Assembly (NCBI GenBank): GCA_027943335.1
Contig: BSBK01005649.1
Coordinates: 1,444,001 to 1,508,000, forward strand
Direction of reading: 5' to 3'
DNA length: 64,000 bases
Origin: Chamaecyparis obtusa
Lineage: Eukaryota > Streptophyta > Pinopsida > Cupressales > Cupressaceae
In this document: positions 11,001 to 21,820 of the stretch, piece after piece
Numbering within the stretch: position 1 is the stretch's first letter
Layout: each line of letters opens with the position of its first letter
Position numbers and translations under genes: made by a program
Notes under the pieces: model-generated
What the model was told of the DNA's origin: nothing
Seen by the model: only the letters and a program-made list of their open reading frames with translations
The model's database searches: none

Positions 11001-12309
11001 GATTATGGAGAAACTTTTGCTCCTGTTGCAAGATTAGAAGGTGTAAGAACTCTACTTGCTTATGCAGCACACAAAGGATTTAAGGTATATCAGATGGATA
11101 TAAAATCTGCATTTCTCAATGGAATTCTTGATGAAGAAGTCTACATTGAACAACCTGAAGGTTTTGTTGATCCAGATAAAAAGGGACATGGTCTGCAGGT
11201 TACACAAAGCATTGTATGGTTTAAAACAAGCTCCTAGAGCATGGTATGAAAGACTCCATAACTATTTGATTCAGATTAATTTCAAAAGAGCTAATGATAA
11301 CAACAATCTGTATATTAAAGAAGGACCGAATGACAAAATTGTATTGGCAGAAATATTTGTGGATGATACTATATTTACAAGGAATGAGGATCAGTGCAAA
11401 AAATTTTCAGAGCAAATGAACAGAGAATTTGAAATGTCTATGTTTGGTTTAATAAAATTCTTTGTTGGTCTTCAAATTCAGCAAAGCAAGAATGGTATAT
11501 ACATTACTCAATCCAAATACATTAAGGAGATACTTAAGAAGTTTGGTATGGAAGATTCAAAACCAGTTGGTACACCCATGTGTACTGGACTGAAACTTAC
11601 CAAAAATGATGATTCAAAAGAAGTTGATCAGACCCTATACCGATCTATGATTGGAAAATTGCAGTATGTAGTACATACAAGACCTGATATTGCCTTAGCA
11701 GTCGGTATAGTAGCTAGATTCTCAGCAAAACCTAAGGAAAATCACATGATGGCAATCAAAAGAATCTTAAGATACTTAAGAGGAACTGAAGAATATGGTT
11801 TGTGGTATAAATTTGGAGGCAATCTAGACTTGAAAGTGTTTACTGATGCTGATTGGGCAGGAAACATTGATGACAGAAAAAGTACAAGTGGTGGAGCATT
11901 TTTTCTTGGAAAAAGACTGGTATCCTGGACTAGTAAAAAGCAGAATTGCACATCTCAATCCACAGCTGAAGCAGAATATGTTGCTGCTGCAGTAAACTGT
12001 TCAAATATTGTCTGGTTTAAACAGCTATTAGAAGGTATGAAGGTTGAAATCAAAGAACCAGTTGTTATATTTTGTGACAATACCAGTGCAATAAACATTT
12101 CTAAGAATCCAGTAATGCATTCCAAAACCAAGCACATTGCTATTAAATATCACTTTGTCAGAGAATTGGTGCAGGACAAGGAAATCAGATTAGAATATAT
12201 TCATACAAAAGAATAGATTGCAGACATTTTTACCAAACCATTACCTAAGGATGCATTTATGTATCTAAGAGGTAAGTTAGGGGTCATTCCCCTATCCGAG
12301 GCTCACTAA
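8082..12309 (+). pseudogene. Ty1/copia gag-pol polyprotein, frameshifted
   Basis: I take the ATG at 8082. The gag part has the DUF4219/UBN2-type start ([14 protein letters not shown]) and a zinc knuckle at 8883-8924 whose first Cys is Tyr ([14 protein letters not shown]), probably damaging RNA binding. Next come protease ([15 protein letters not shown] at 9147), integrase zinc finger (HKRLCH... CKNCQIGK, about 9520-9650) and DDE core (HTDLCGP about 9705, SDKGGEF about 9898, [10 protein letters not shown] about 9990), an acidic Glu/Gln/Ser linker (10480-10600), RT ([16 protein letters not shown] about 11355), and RNase H (FTDADWAG, STAEAEY). The frame shifts by one base between about 11186 and 11205, just before [16 protein letters not shown] at 12214-12216 interrupts HTKE/IADIFTKPLPKD, and the natural end is TAA at 12307-12309. 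Confidence 0.96.
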
Positions 12310-12640
12310 ATACAGTTTTAGTGATGCATCAACCAGAACATGATTGAAAATCAACTTGTTGATGCAGCATATTAAAGGAATCATTGCATATGAATCAGTA
12401 CTTGAGGTACATTAATTTTCACCGGTAATATGAGAATTGTCTTTGGCATGTGTTGTCAAAGAGGGAGTGTTTGCTATGTCTTTGCTATTACTTCAAGAAA
12501 TTTTCAATAGTTAGAAGGAAGAATTTTCAGGATACAGGAAGTTTGCTGACAGAGGGAGATTTGAATCTAAACCGAGCTAACTCTTTCAAATTTCTTATGA
12601 TATGACATATTGTGTTGCCATCAATGCCAAAGAGGGAGAT
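12310..12640 (+). other. copia 3' untranslated region with three purine-rich tracts
   Basis: The tract next to the 3' LTR (CCAAAGAGGGAGAT, 12627-12640) is the polypurine tract that primes plus-strand DNA. Two similar tracts lie upstream: CAAAGAGGGAG at 12457-12467 and CAGAGGGAGAT at 12550-12560. No protein is encoded between the pol stop and the LTR. Confidence 0.75.
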
Positions 12641-13843
12641 TGTTGGAAATAATTGTCTGAAGGAAATTGCTACTCAATTATGTATTGTCTTTGATGTCAC
12701 ACTATGTCATAGTCCGCAGCAATCAGTTCCTACCGAGCTCAGTCGGTCTGCCAGATAGGAATATTAGTGCTTACCGAGTCCACTCGGTTATCGAAGAAAA
12801 GAAGTGTCTACCGAGTTCACTCGGTTGCCAAAGAAAAGTTAGTGTTTACCGAGTTCAGTCGGTTATCGAAGAAAAGTTAGTATTTACCGAGTTCACTCGG
12901 TCATCGAAGAAAAGTTAGTGTTTACCGAGTTCAGTCGGTTATCAAAAGGTAAAGGATTGTCGGTGTTTACCGAGTTCCCTCGGTCACCGAAAGATTATAG
13001 AAAGTTATGGTCACCGAGCACTGTCGGCCCTTGAAGGACTTTTGCAAATAAAGTTTGCTTAATTCTGCCGACTGTTATACTAAATAATGTCGATTTGACA
13101 AATCCAAAATCATATAAATAAAAGGTCAAATGTGAAAAATATATATACAGCAGAAAATTTACAGAAGAGAAGAAGGAAAGGTATATGCGAATTTGTGAAG
13201 GATGTTCAGATATCCTTGAGGAGCAGCAGAGATTTATTCGATCAGAAAGGATCAGAATTATGCAGAACAGAGATCTGTAATCAGCAAGACAGTTGCATTA
13301 TTATACAGGTCACTTTTTCATTGTTACCTTCTTATCATTGTAACAGTGAATTCTAAATCTCTTAACCGAGTTGGTTTAACAACCATATTGTAAATCCTCT
13401 AACAAGGTGACAATTCCATTGAATTGTTTTCAAGACCTCTTACCAGGCCACTCCTTGCAGGGTGTTTTAAATCCTCTAACAAGGTCACACCTAACAGTGT
13501 GTTTTGTAACCTTTTACCGGGTTGGCTTCTAACCGGGCATCACTTCAGAAAAGTGAAAATCAGTATCTAGATACATTGGTGGTTTTTCCCATATTGGGTT
13601 TCCACGTTAAATCTTGTGTCTCTTGTGTTCTTAATTGCTTTCTCAATCATATACATGCACTGATGAATATCTAAAGATAATATTACTTTCTGCATCTTCA
13701 AAGTTACTGAAATCTATTTACCGAGTGCTAAAAGAGATAACATTGTTAAGATATCCTAAGCGATCTGCAAAGAATTAAATAGGAAGTGTTTTATGGTTGA
13801 CTGATTCACCCCCCCTCTCAGTCACTTCATCCATATTCCATCA
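12641..13843 (+). repeat. copia 3' LTR
   Basis: Same length as the 5' LTR, with about 15 substitutions by eye, many of them C/T or G/A. The palindrome array is at 12733-12989. It ends CA at 13843, followed by the target duplication CCTAT. Confidence 0.97.
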
Positions 13844-13852
13844 CCTATGTGT

Positions 13853-13930
13853 ACATATATTATTATTATTATAAATATTATTACAAGCACAATATTATTA
13901 TTATAAAACATATTATTATTTTTATTGCTA
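13853..13930. repeat. ATT-rich low-complexity stretch
   Basis: Runs of ATT and ATTATT interrupted by short A/T words. It is the continuation of the solo LTR after the copia insertion. Confidence 0.7.
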
Positions 13931-14924
13931 TAGACTCTTTGTCATTATTAGTATTATAAAATAATACCATAAATAAGGTACATTATTATTAATGTTAAAC
14001 ATTAGAATAACATTATTATAAACTATATTGTTTATTCATACCTTAATCCCCATTCTAAAATATATATGCATATATTAAGTAGCCACTAACATAGGTTAGA
14101 ATTTTACCACTATTATTATTTAAAACCTTTTATTATTAATATTTCCTTAGACATTAAAATACCATAAAATTAATCCTTATCATGGGTATTAAAACCACAT
14201 GATTTAATTGCACTCAAAATCGCTCCTAATGAGATACGCTACTAAATCATACCCTCAAATGAACAATAATCTACATCCATGATCTACTAACAGAATTGAA
14301 CATATCATGAAGGCAAGAACTAGCTACAAGATCCACAATTCCATCAATTACAAAACCACATAAGACATTCACACAAGGGACTGACTCGACACTTCCCACC
14401 TAAGGATAAAAGGATTAAAGGTGAAGTTTCTTCCTGTGGACCTGGTGATACCTCCGTAACAACAACAACGATCAAGGATTTTGAGGGATCGCTCAGACTT
14501 GTGAAGCCAGGTGGAGACGACACCCGGTACCTGCAATCCTGCATCACCAAGAAGAGATACATATATATACATATGGAGATACAAATCAGATATATGCAAG
14601 CAGATGACCAGGATCGATACATCGTGTGGACCTCAACTAAGTGAGTAACTACGACTTCGTCCTGGAGTCATGAAAAACACATCAGACACATCCATGAAAC
14701 ATAAAACATCATGATAGTGGTTAGATTCAAATAATTGGGTTAGATCCATATAAAAATAGATAATTTTCTAATCTCATAAACATGTAATTACTAACCATAA
14801 ATGAGCATATTCATCATGTCATCATCCACAAAACATAAATGTAAATGTATAGAATCTTGACCATAATAATAATAAAATGTCCAAATCAGAAAAGTCTAAG
14901 TATCACCATAGGAGAGGTATTACA

Positions 14925-16082
14925 TATCTTATTACATTTGTAACATACCATGCTTCCATTCATCTAGCTTTTGGATTTTCCTCTGAAATGAGTCTTCATA
15001 CGATTTTCTCCAATGTGTCCATATTTTCCACAGTAATGAAAATTATACCAAGTGCTATAATCCCAATTGTATGAGTTATTCTTCACAGGTGACTTAGTCT
15101 ATTCATTTGATGACCATCTAGGTTTAGATCTGCATTCAAATGCTCTATGCCCATACTTCTAACAGTTAAAACATTGACCTTGAAACTTATGTAAAGTAGG
15201 TGGATTGTTGACCTTAGACCTACATTCATGTGCCTAATGTCCATGTTGCTTATAGTTAAAGCAATGTTCATTGAACTTAGGTTTAGGATCAAACTTACCA
15301 TGTTTTCTCCTACATATGTTGGTTGTATGTCCTGGCTTTCCATAGTGATGGCATGTGGGCTTGTTGTTCTTTGGTTTTGCATTCTTCTACTCTCCATTCT
15401 TTGATGATTCTCCTTCTTCAGTAGATGATGAATGCTCATTTAGTCCAAGTCCAGATCTATCACTAGATCTTCTAGGTGACCTTAACAGCTCTTTAAAACA
15501 TTTTGTAGCTTCATTAGGTTTGTTCATCCTTTCATTGATTTCCTTCTTAGATCTTAGTTCATTCCTTGATTGGTCATTTTCATATCTCAGTTGCTTGATT
15601 TCCATATCTTTCCTGCCCAATTCTTGATTAACCACCAGCATTTGATTTACCATGTCTAGTTGATTGTTGGTCAACCTTTGCATGTTGCTTGTCCTTTCAT
15701 CTAGTCTTATTGCTATTTGTCTTTTATCTTCTTCATCCATTGTCTTGTCATCTTCAACTTTCTTTTTCTGTTCAACTACTTCATAGAGTTTGACAGATTG
15801 AATTTCTTGTTCTCTTCTTAGATTTCTGATGTCATCATTTAGTATAGAATTTTTCTCCAGTAGCTCTTTTATGACTTTGTCACTTTCTATAGAGTTTGCA
15901 TTATCAAATAGTCCAGTGGTATCTTCTTCTTGATAGAGTGAATCATTTTGCTGAATAGCAATTTCTCTCCTTCTGCTCAAGGATTTTTTCAGTTCACCTC
16001 TGGCTGCTTCCGATTGTTGTAATGTTAGTTGTACATCAATCTTCTGATTCTCTATGACCTTTCCCAGCTTATAAACTTCCAT
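14925..16082 (-). pseudogene. coiled-coil, multi-zinc-knuckle retrotransposon gag, N-terminal part
   Basis: The ATG at 16082 lies about 50 bp downstream of the PBS. The first 231 codons are open: a long Gln/Glu/Lys-rich coiled coil (for example LLEKNSILNDDIRNLRREQE), then a Ser-rich SPRRSSDRSG segment. After a TAG the same frame continues with tandem CCHC-like knuckles: 15312-15353 (CHHYGKPGHTTNIC), then CFNYKQHGH, CFNC-KYGHRAFEC, a degenerate YCGKYGH, and CYKCNKIGH, the last completed at 3680-3705. I see five in-frame stops and no frameshift over the whole gag. No protease or RT follows, so the element was non-autonomous or lost pol. Copia-like ancestry is inferred from the PBS. Confidence 0.82.
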
Positions 16083-16132
16083 CTCAAGATCTTTTTCTTT
16101 GAGTGGTTAGACTTTCTATGAGAAACCTTGTA

Positions 16133-16144
16133 GCTCTGATACCA
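16133..16144 (-). other. primer binding site (minus strand), initiator-Met tRNA
   Basis: On the minus strand this reads TGGTATCAGAGC, two bases from the LTR edge at 16147. It sets the orientation of the gag element. Confidence 0.93.
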
Positions 16145-16146
16145 AT

Positions 16147-17496
16147 TGTTGTAAATATAGTTGGGAAAAGATATTGAGAGTGGGGGGGGTGAATAAGATA
16201 TCACCTAATTCATCTTTTAATATTGTATAAAATTTTTGCATAGCATCAACAATACTTCCTGAAAACAAAGTAACTAACATACTAAGCAACATTCAATGAA
16301 AGTACTCATAACACAGTAATTTTGGTTACCCAAAAACCCTTGAAAGGTAAAACTGGGGTGGGGATGACACCCACAAATCTTCACTACTGCAGTAATAAGT
16401 TTTCCTATTAGGGCTTACAAAATTTGATCAAAATGTGATCTACCCTATGAGGGGTCTACCATGTTAAGAGCTCAAAGACTTATACAGTCTACCTTGCTAA
16501 AGGATTTAAAACTTACAAAAAAGTAAGCACTCGGTTAAGAGATTACAATAGGTCTGTTAGGACCACTTGGTTAATAGATTTACCCTGATACACTTGTTAG
16601 AATGTCTCGGTACCTGATCCTTTGGTTTGCACTATATGAAAATTATAGATCTTCTCTTTATAGTATTGTATTGATCTCTTGTATCAAATTTATCTCTATT
16701 CTATCATTTCACTCCTTAACTCAGTCACTGAACTCTGTCTGAATGCTTCACCAAAACTAAATGTGCCTCTCTACTCATTCCTTCATACCCTTCGCATCCT
16801 CTCTTCCACTCTCTCTTACGTTTTAGGGTTTAGATCTTATACTTATATATAAACAACAAAACATCTTCATGATTCAAGATCTACGGTTCAGATTAACTAC
16901 TTTTCCCACTTAAGCCTTATAATGTTTTATTGGCTCTAAGTATTACGTAGGAATCAATGATTGCAAAATAGATGCGTAATTACCTCAACAAACAAAATAC
17001 AAAACATGAATGTCGGCCAAAATGATTTACCTCGATCACTATGCCATAACAAACTCATATGTCATTTTTGGCTAACTCAGCAAATGATGTTCTTGATACT
17101 TGGCATTCACTGTACTCTACATATGTTGATATCTTTGTCACTTGGTAATCATTGCATACATGGCTTGGCAAAACTTGACTCGACTAATACAAAAAATGCA
17201 TAGTGACCATAAGTTTACTCGGTAGTACTACTGCTCAGTAAGTATACATTACATAACTCAGCCTTTACATAATGACTCAGTTGCAGTGATGACTAACCAT
17301 CATTGCCTATATAAATGACTAAGTGTGAGTCACTAATAGTCAACAAAACTATAGAGATATACAGACTGTCCAAGAAGCACAATTGTAGAGCATAGGGATA
17401 GAAAGGTTTAAGGATCTCTATAAAGGAGATGAAGACTTTTTTGCAGCCTACATCGTATGCATTGATTTTGAAAATCATTTTCATAGTGAGTATTCA
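16147..17496 (-). repeat. 5' LTR of the minus-strand gag element
   Basis: The PBS-proximal end is firm: on the minus strand the LTR ends ...TATATTTACAACA. It contains the C-run seen in other copia-type LTRs here (G-run at about 16181 on plus), CTCGGT words (about 16528, 16612, 17217) and a minus-strand TATATATAAG near 16844-16853. The distal end is placed at about 17496 because the chromovirus coding frame starts at 17502 and minus-strand TG fits there; that boundary is tentative. Confidence 0.6.
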
Positions 17497-17501
17497 AATT
17501 G

Positions 17502-19388
17502 TTGAAACAAAAAGTTACAGAACAACTCATTTTAGGACTTCCAAATTTTAAAAAAGGGTTTCAAGTAGACTGTGATGCTAGTGGTACCGTAATAGGAGCT
17601 GGTATGAGCCAAGAAGATAAACCTGTTGCTTATTTCAATGAGAAGTTAAATGATGCCAAGAGAAAATATTTTGTTTATGATCAAGAATTTTATGCTATAG
17701 TTCAAGCATTAAAGAAGTGGAGACACTATCTACTTCCTAAGGAGTTTGTTTTGTATACTGATCATCAAGCTTTGCAATATTTGAATAGTCAAGGAAAGTT
17801 GAATCAAAGGCATTTGAAATGGGTTGAGTTTTTGCAAAGTTATACATTTGTTTTGAAACACAGGAGTGGGAAGTCTAACAGGGTTGTAGATGCTCTTAGC
17901 AGAAGGCAACTATTGATAACAAAGATGCAGATTGAGGTGGTTGGGTTCAAGGAACTCAAAAATTTGTATCCAGAGGATCTTGATTTTGGTGAAGCTTGGA
18001 AAGCTTGTAAAGAACCTATTACTCTAGACAGAATGAAGTGGTTAGATTTCATCATTCAGGATGATATGTTATTCAGAGGGAGTTAGTTGTGCATTCCACA
18101 AAGTTCTATGAGGGAGAATCTCATCAAGGAGAAGCATAGTGGAGGATTGGCTGGACATTTTGGTCGTGATAAAACCCTTGTTTTGGTTAGTGAGAATTAT
18201 TATTGACCACAGTTGCAGCAAGATCTCAAGAAGTTTGTACAGAGTTGCAGAGTATGTCAGATGGCGAAAGGAGTAAAGAAGAATATAGGGTTGTATTAGC
18301 CATTACCTATACCAGAGAAACCTTGGGAGGATGTCAGTATGGATTTTGTTCTTGGTTTGCCAAGGACACAACAGGGACATGATTCAATTTTTGTGGTAGT
18401 TGATAGATTTTCGAAGATGGTACATTTCATTTCCTGCAAGAAGACTAATGATGTTGTCCAAATAGCAGAATTGTTTTTCAGAGAAGTGGTGAGACTACAT
18501 GGTTTTCCAAAGAGTATAGTTTCAGATCATGACACTAAGTTTGTTGGATATTTCTGGTGCACATTGTGGAAGAAGTTGAAGACAGATTTGAAGTTCAGTT
18601 CATCACATCATCCACAGACTGATGGACAAACAGAGGTGGTGAATAGGAGTTTGGAGAATTTGCTAAGATGTTTGGTTGGAGACTAACCAGCAGGACGGAA
18701 TTTGACTTTACCACAGGCAGAATTTGCATACAATAATTCTATCAATAGGAGCATTGGTAGATCACCTTTCTAGATTTTATATAGAAACAGTCCCAGAAAT
18801 GCATCTGAGTTGAGGAAGATAGATAAAGTAGAAATAAGTAGTGCTGAAGCTGAGGATTTTGTAGAATAATTGAGGAACATCCATGATGAGGTGAGGAAGC
18901 ACATTAGAAAGATGAATGTGCAGTATAAGGCTAAGGCAGATTAGAAAAGGAGGCATAAGGAATTTTAGGTTGGAGATGAAATCATGCTTCATTTGCGAAA
19001 GGAGTGATTTCCGGTTGGTACATATAACAAGTTGAAAATGAAGAAGTTTGGGCCATGTAAGATACTGAAGAAGCATGATTTAGGAAATGTGTATGAGGTA
19101 GAATTGCCTATTGAGCTGAATATTTCACCAGTGTTTAACATTTCAGATTTGATAGAGTATCATGAAGGAGGTGTTGAAAATGAGATCACAGAAGCACAAT
19201 GGAGTATTCCAGCAACTAGTTTAGATACAAAGGAGAATGATGATATATTGGATAGTCGTGTTGGTAGAAGCACAAGGAACAAGACATATGAAGAATATCT
19301 GGTCAAATGGAAAGGATGACCTATTGAAGATTCATCATGGCTAACAAAGGAGGAGGTTAACCATCTTGGTTTCCCTCTTCACACCTGA
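17502..19388 (+). pseudogene. Ty3/gypsy chromovirus pol, 3' half
   Basis: One reading frame runs the whole length with about nine in-frame stops and no frameshift seen. In order: RNase H (FQVDCDASGTVIGAGM, YDQEFYAIVQALKKWRHYL, YTDHQALQYL), integrase zinc finger (CRVCQMAKG), integrase core ([19 protein letters not shown] where Arg is usual before the second Asp, [14 protein letters not shown]), and a chromodomain (EYLVKWKG, then SSWLTKEEV). The chromodomain assigns it to the chromovirus branch. Gag, protease and RT are missing: the 5' edge abuts the neighbouring LTR. Many stops are TAG or TGA at positions where Trp or Gln is usual, fitting G-to-A or C-to-T decay. Confidence 0.93.
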
Positions 19389-20262
19389 GTCGTGACAGGG
19401 TCACTTCTCAAATTACCCTAGGTGTCTAATGCAGGAGCATCCTGGGTGTAAGAGAAATCTTGCATCACCCAAAAATATTTTTGGTTTCTTTTTCAATAAG
19501 GGCTATCTTATGCAGAGCTTCTATTTATGGAAACTTACTATTTTTAGTAAGTTGGTCATATGATCTCGGAATGTTTTGATTTCACAGTTGGAGGTTCATC
19601 TCAATCATTTCAGCCTACCAATTGAGTTTCATTGCCACATCATCAGTATTGGTGAAGTTATTGAGGTTTTTGGGTATGAAATCTTTCATGTTAATTTTGA
19701 AAGCCTTAGAGGCTCCGAATCGCAATCAACCCCCAACTGGCTGGTGCTAGCGCATGTCAGGCACTATAGATCTTGTCATGGCATTTCCGAAAAGTAGTTA
19801 CAATAGAAAAATAGAGATACGGTTAAAAAGTTATGGCCTCCAGAAGTTGGGTTACCTAAAATCATATTTTGTGTTTCTTTTGAGCCGACCCTATTGTAAT
19901 AATTGTGGAAAATAAATAATTCTATGTTTAGTCATCCTAAAGGGCTAAATTTTTGGAAGCTTCTTGGGCGGTGGAAATTGCCTATATAAGACAGGTCTGT
20001 AGTGTTGTCTTAGGCAATTTGGAGCAGTTCAAAGTAGTTCTAGGTAATCAATTGAGGGTTTGTCCCTTAGAATATTGTAAGGAAGACGTCCATGTGGCTT
20101 TGCATATTGTAATTCTGAAAGTTTGTAATTCCACATTTGTGGAGATAATAAGAAGCCCATTTTTTGTTCTTGCAAATTGTTGTTGTTCTCTGTTTCTATT
20201 GTGTGTTTGCGGTATTAAGGGGAGCACCTTTCATCAGCAAATTCAGATCTCACCTCACTCTG
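19389..20262 (+). repeat. probable 3' LTR/untranslated region of the chromovirus
   Basis: This follows the chromodomain on the same strand. It is non-coding, with a TATATAAG box at 19983-19990 and a T-rich end before GGTATTAAGGGGAGCACC. I found no second copy in the window to confirm LTR boundaries, because the 5' half of the element is missing. A start near 19427 (TGTCTAATGCAGG) or 19395 is possible. Confidence 0.45.
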
Positions 20263-20853
20263 ATACCACCGGATGTGAGGGAGGATATAGAGAGGGGCCA
20301 AAGGCACACCCTAAATAGATCCACCTTGCAGAGTTCACACGTAGAAGCAACAACACAATAATGAGAGAGAGAATGCAGATATCTTTCATATATTATCTTT
20401 AATTTGATTCATACATGTCAAGCTATAAGGCCTTCCCGATTTAGGCCAGATATTACAATTAAGTATAGAAGTCCTCCAACATGCGAGGATATACCAATAA
20501 CCTCTAATCTTCTAGCTTCTATCTTCTATCAAAACTGACTCCCAAACTCCCTCCAAAATTGACTCCTTAAACTATAATCAAACAACTACATTTATACAAG
20601 AGGTTACCAAATCAAGTCGGCCTTCAAATCTACCATCAATAGAAGGAATGGCTAGATCTAGGTCCACATGCTTCCCAATGATAGATAGCATCATTAAATA
20701 TGTGACCAAAATTAATTACACAAGTCGTCCTCAATAGAAATCCAAAATAAACAACTCGGTAAACAAGGATAATCGAGTGCCAAACAAGCATCACCGAGTG
20801 CCAAAGAAATTCTTCGAGTGCCAGAGAGATGACTGACCAACTCGGTCAAAGAA
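20263..20853 (-). repeat. possible minus-strand LTR fragment with PBS-like edge
   Basis: At 20264-20274 the minus strand reads TGGTATCAGAGTGAGG, like an initiator-Met PBS, and TGTGAGGGAGG on plus starts five bases further on, as an LTR edge would. The stretch to about 20850 is non-coding and contains repeated CTCGGT/CGAGTGCC words (20755-20845). The internal region that should follow on the minus strand is not visible below 20263. It may be part of the adjoining 3' LTR instead. Confidence 0.35.
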
Positions 20854-21806
20854 GGAGCTATGGAAGCAAACCTCAAGCTCATATGGCATGAAAACTAAAA
20901 AATTAATGAAGCTTAAGCATTAACCATTAATAAATAAAATTCTAAATCTACTATGAAAGCTAGCAACTACCAAATGGTTAGTAACAAAACTCTAAATGCA
21001 AGAAAACTAGCATTATAATTTTACATGTAAATGATGGATGATTTTCTTGAGGCAAGAGTCCTATTTATAGGATTTTGGAGGGCTTGAGTGAGGTGGCATC
21101 TATGTGGAATCCACATAGGTTCGAACAAGGAGACACATAAACCATGCAAAGTCCAAGACTTGCTCACACATGTGTGAGCAACTTGGGATGTGAAGGGTCA
21201 ATGTGTACTCCAAGTACAAATGTGTAAGTGTGTGTAAGAGATGTGTAAGAGAAAGTCAATTTTCACACTTTTAGAAGGTGTAAGAGGTGTCATCAAAAAT
21301 TGTAAGAAGTCTTGTTTAGGCAATTTTTAACAATTTTTGAAAAAGTAAATTTTAAATGAATTGCTCACACATGTGCGAGCAAATAATTATGACTAATTTG
21401 TGTAAGAAGATGAAAATTAGCTTAATTAACCTTAGTTAATTAATAAATAGACTTATTAGATAGAAAGTGATGTGTGTAGGATAACATCTAGGTTAGGTTT
21501 AAGATTAAATAAAATAAAATTTAATTTAATCATGGTTTAGTAGAAATAAAGTATGTGGAGGAATAAATAAATTAAAAATTTATTTAAAAGGGGAATATGG
21601 AGAAACATGTGACAAATTAAATTTATTACATTAGGAGGTGCAATATTTAAATTTAATTTAAATACTATAGGTAGTGAATTTATTTAATTAAATAAATAGA
21701 TGAATTGAAATAATATAATTAATTAAAAATTAACCATAATGTTATTTGGGGTTATTAATTAAATTAAATTTAATTAATGTTTAGTGGACAAATTTAGGTG
21801 TCTAAA
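20854..21806 (-). repeat. 3' LTR of the Tat-type element
   Basis: Closely similar to 39217-39656 plus 40984-41491. Shared landmarks include CATATGGCATGAAAACTA, CTCACACATGTGTGAG and CATAATGTTATTTGGGG. The minus-strand start is TTTAGACACC where the partner has TGTAGACACC, so the terminal dinucleotide has mutated. A minus-strand TATAAATA lies at 21062-21069. Confidence 0.75.
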
Positions 21807-21820
21807 TTTTGCCCCTCTTT
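21807..21820 (-). other. polypurine tract of the Tat-type element
   Basis: On the minus strand the sequence reads AAAGAGGGGCAAAA directly before the LTR. The same AAAGAGGGGCATT form precedes the LTRs at 48335 and 55599, supporting both its role and the relationship of the three elements. Confidence 0.8.

Larger units (their letters stand above)
6817..13843 (+). mobile_element. nearly complete Ty1/copia LTR retrotransposon
   Basis: The element has two 1203-bp LTRs (6817-8019, 12641-13843), TG...CA ends, a perfect 5-bp target duplication CCTAT (6812-6816, 13844-13848), a PBS matching initiator-methionine tRNA, one gag-pol region in copia order (gag, protease, integrase, RT, RNase H) and a polypurine tract. 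By eye the LTRs differ at about 15 of 1203 positions with no length change, so insertion is fairly recent relative to the other elements here. One frameshift and one in-frame stop make this copy unable to make a full polyprotein unless recoded. Total length is 7027 bp. Confidence 0.97.
3706..14924 (-). mobile_element. long solo LTR (about 4.2 kb net) holding a nested copia element
   Basis: Ends are TG (3706) and CA (14924), flanked by a perfect 5-bp target duplication TATCT (3701-3705 and 14925-14929). Removing the nested copia element and its duplication leaves about 4187 bp with no coding motif and no internal copy of either terminus, so a solo LTR is the simplest reading. Read on the minus strand it starts TGTAATACCTCTCC and ends GGTTCCCTTGCGGGGCATGACA-like, matching in style the solo LTR at 31343-33361, with which it also shares an internal stretch (around 4380-4440 here versus 32630-32690). 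A non-autonomous element without visible LTRs is the alternative. It carries the 25-bp array at 5437-5786. Confidence 0.8.

Noticed and set aside
15083..15439. 118-codon minus frame beside the gag
   Set aside because: Out of frame with the zinc-knuckle gag, whose correct frame is identified by CCHC motifs through stops.
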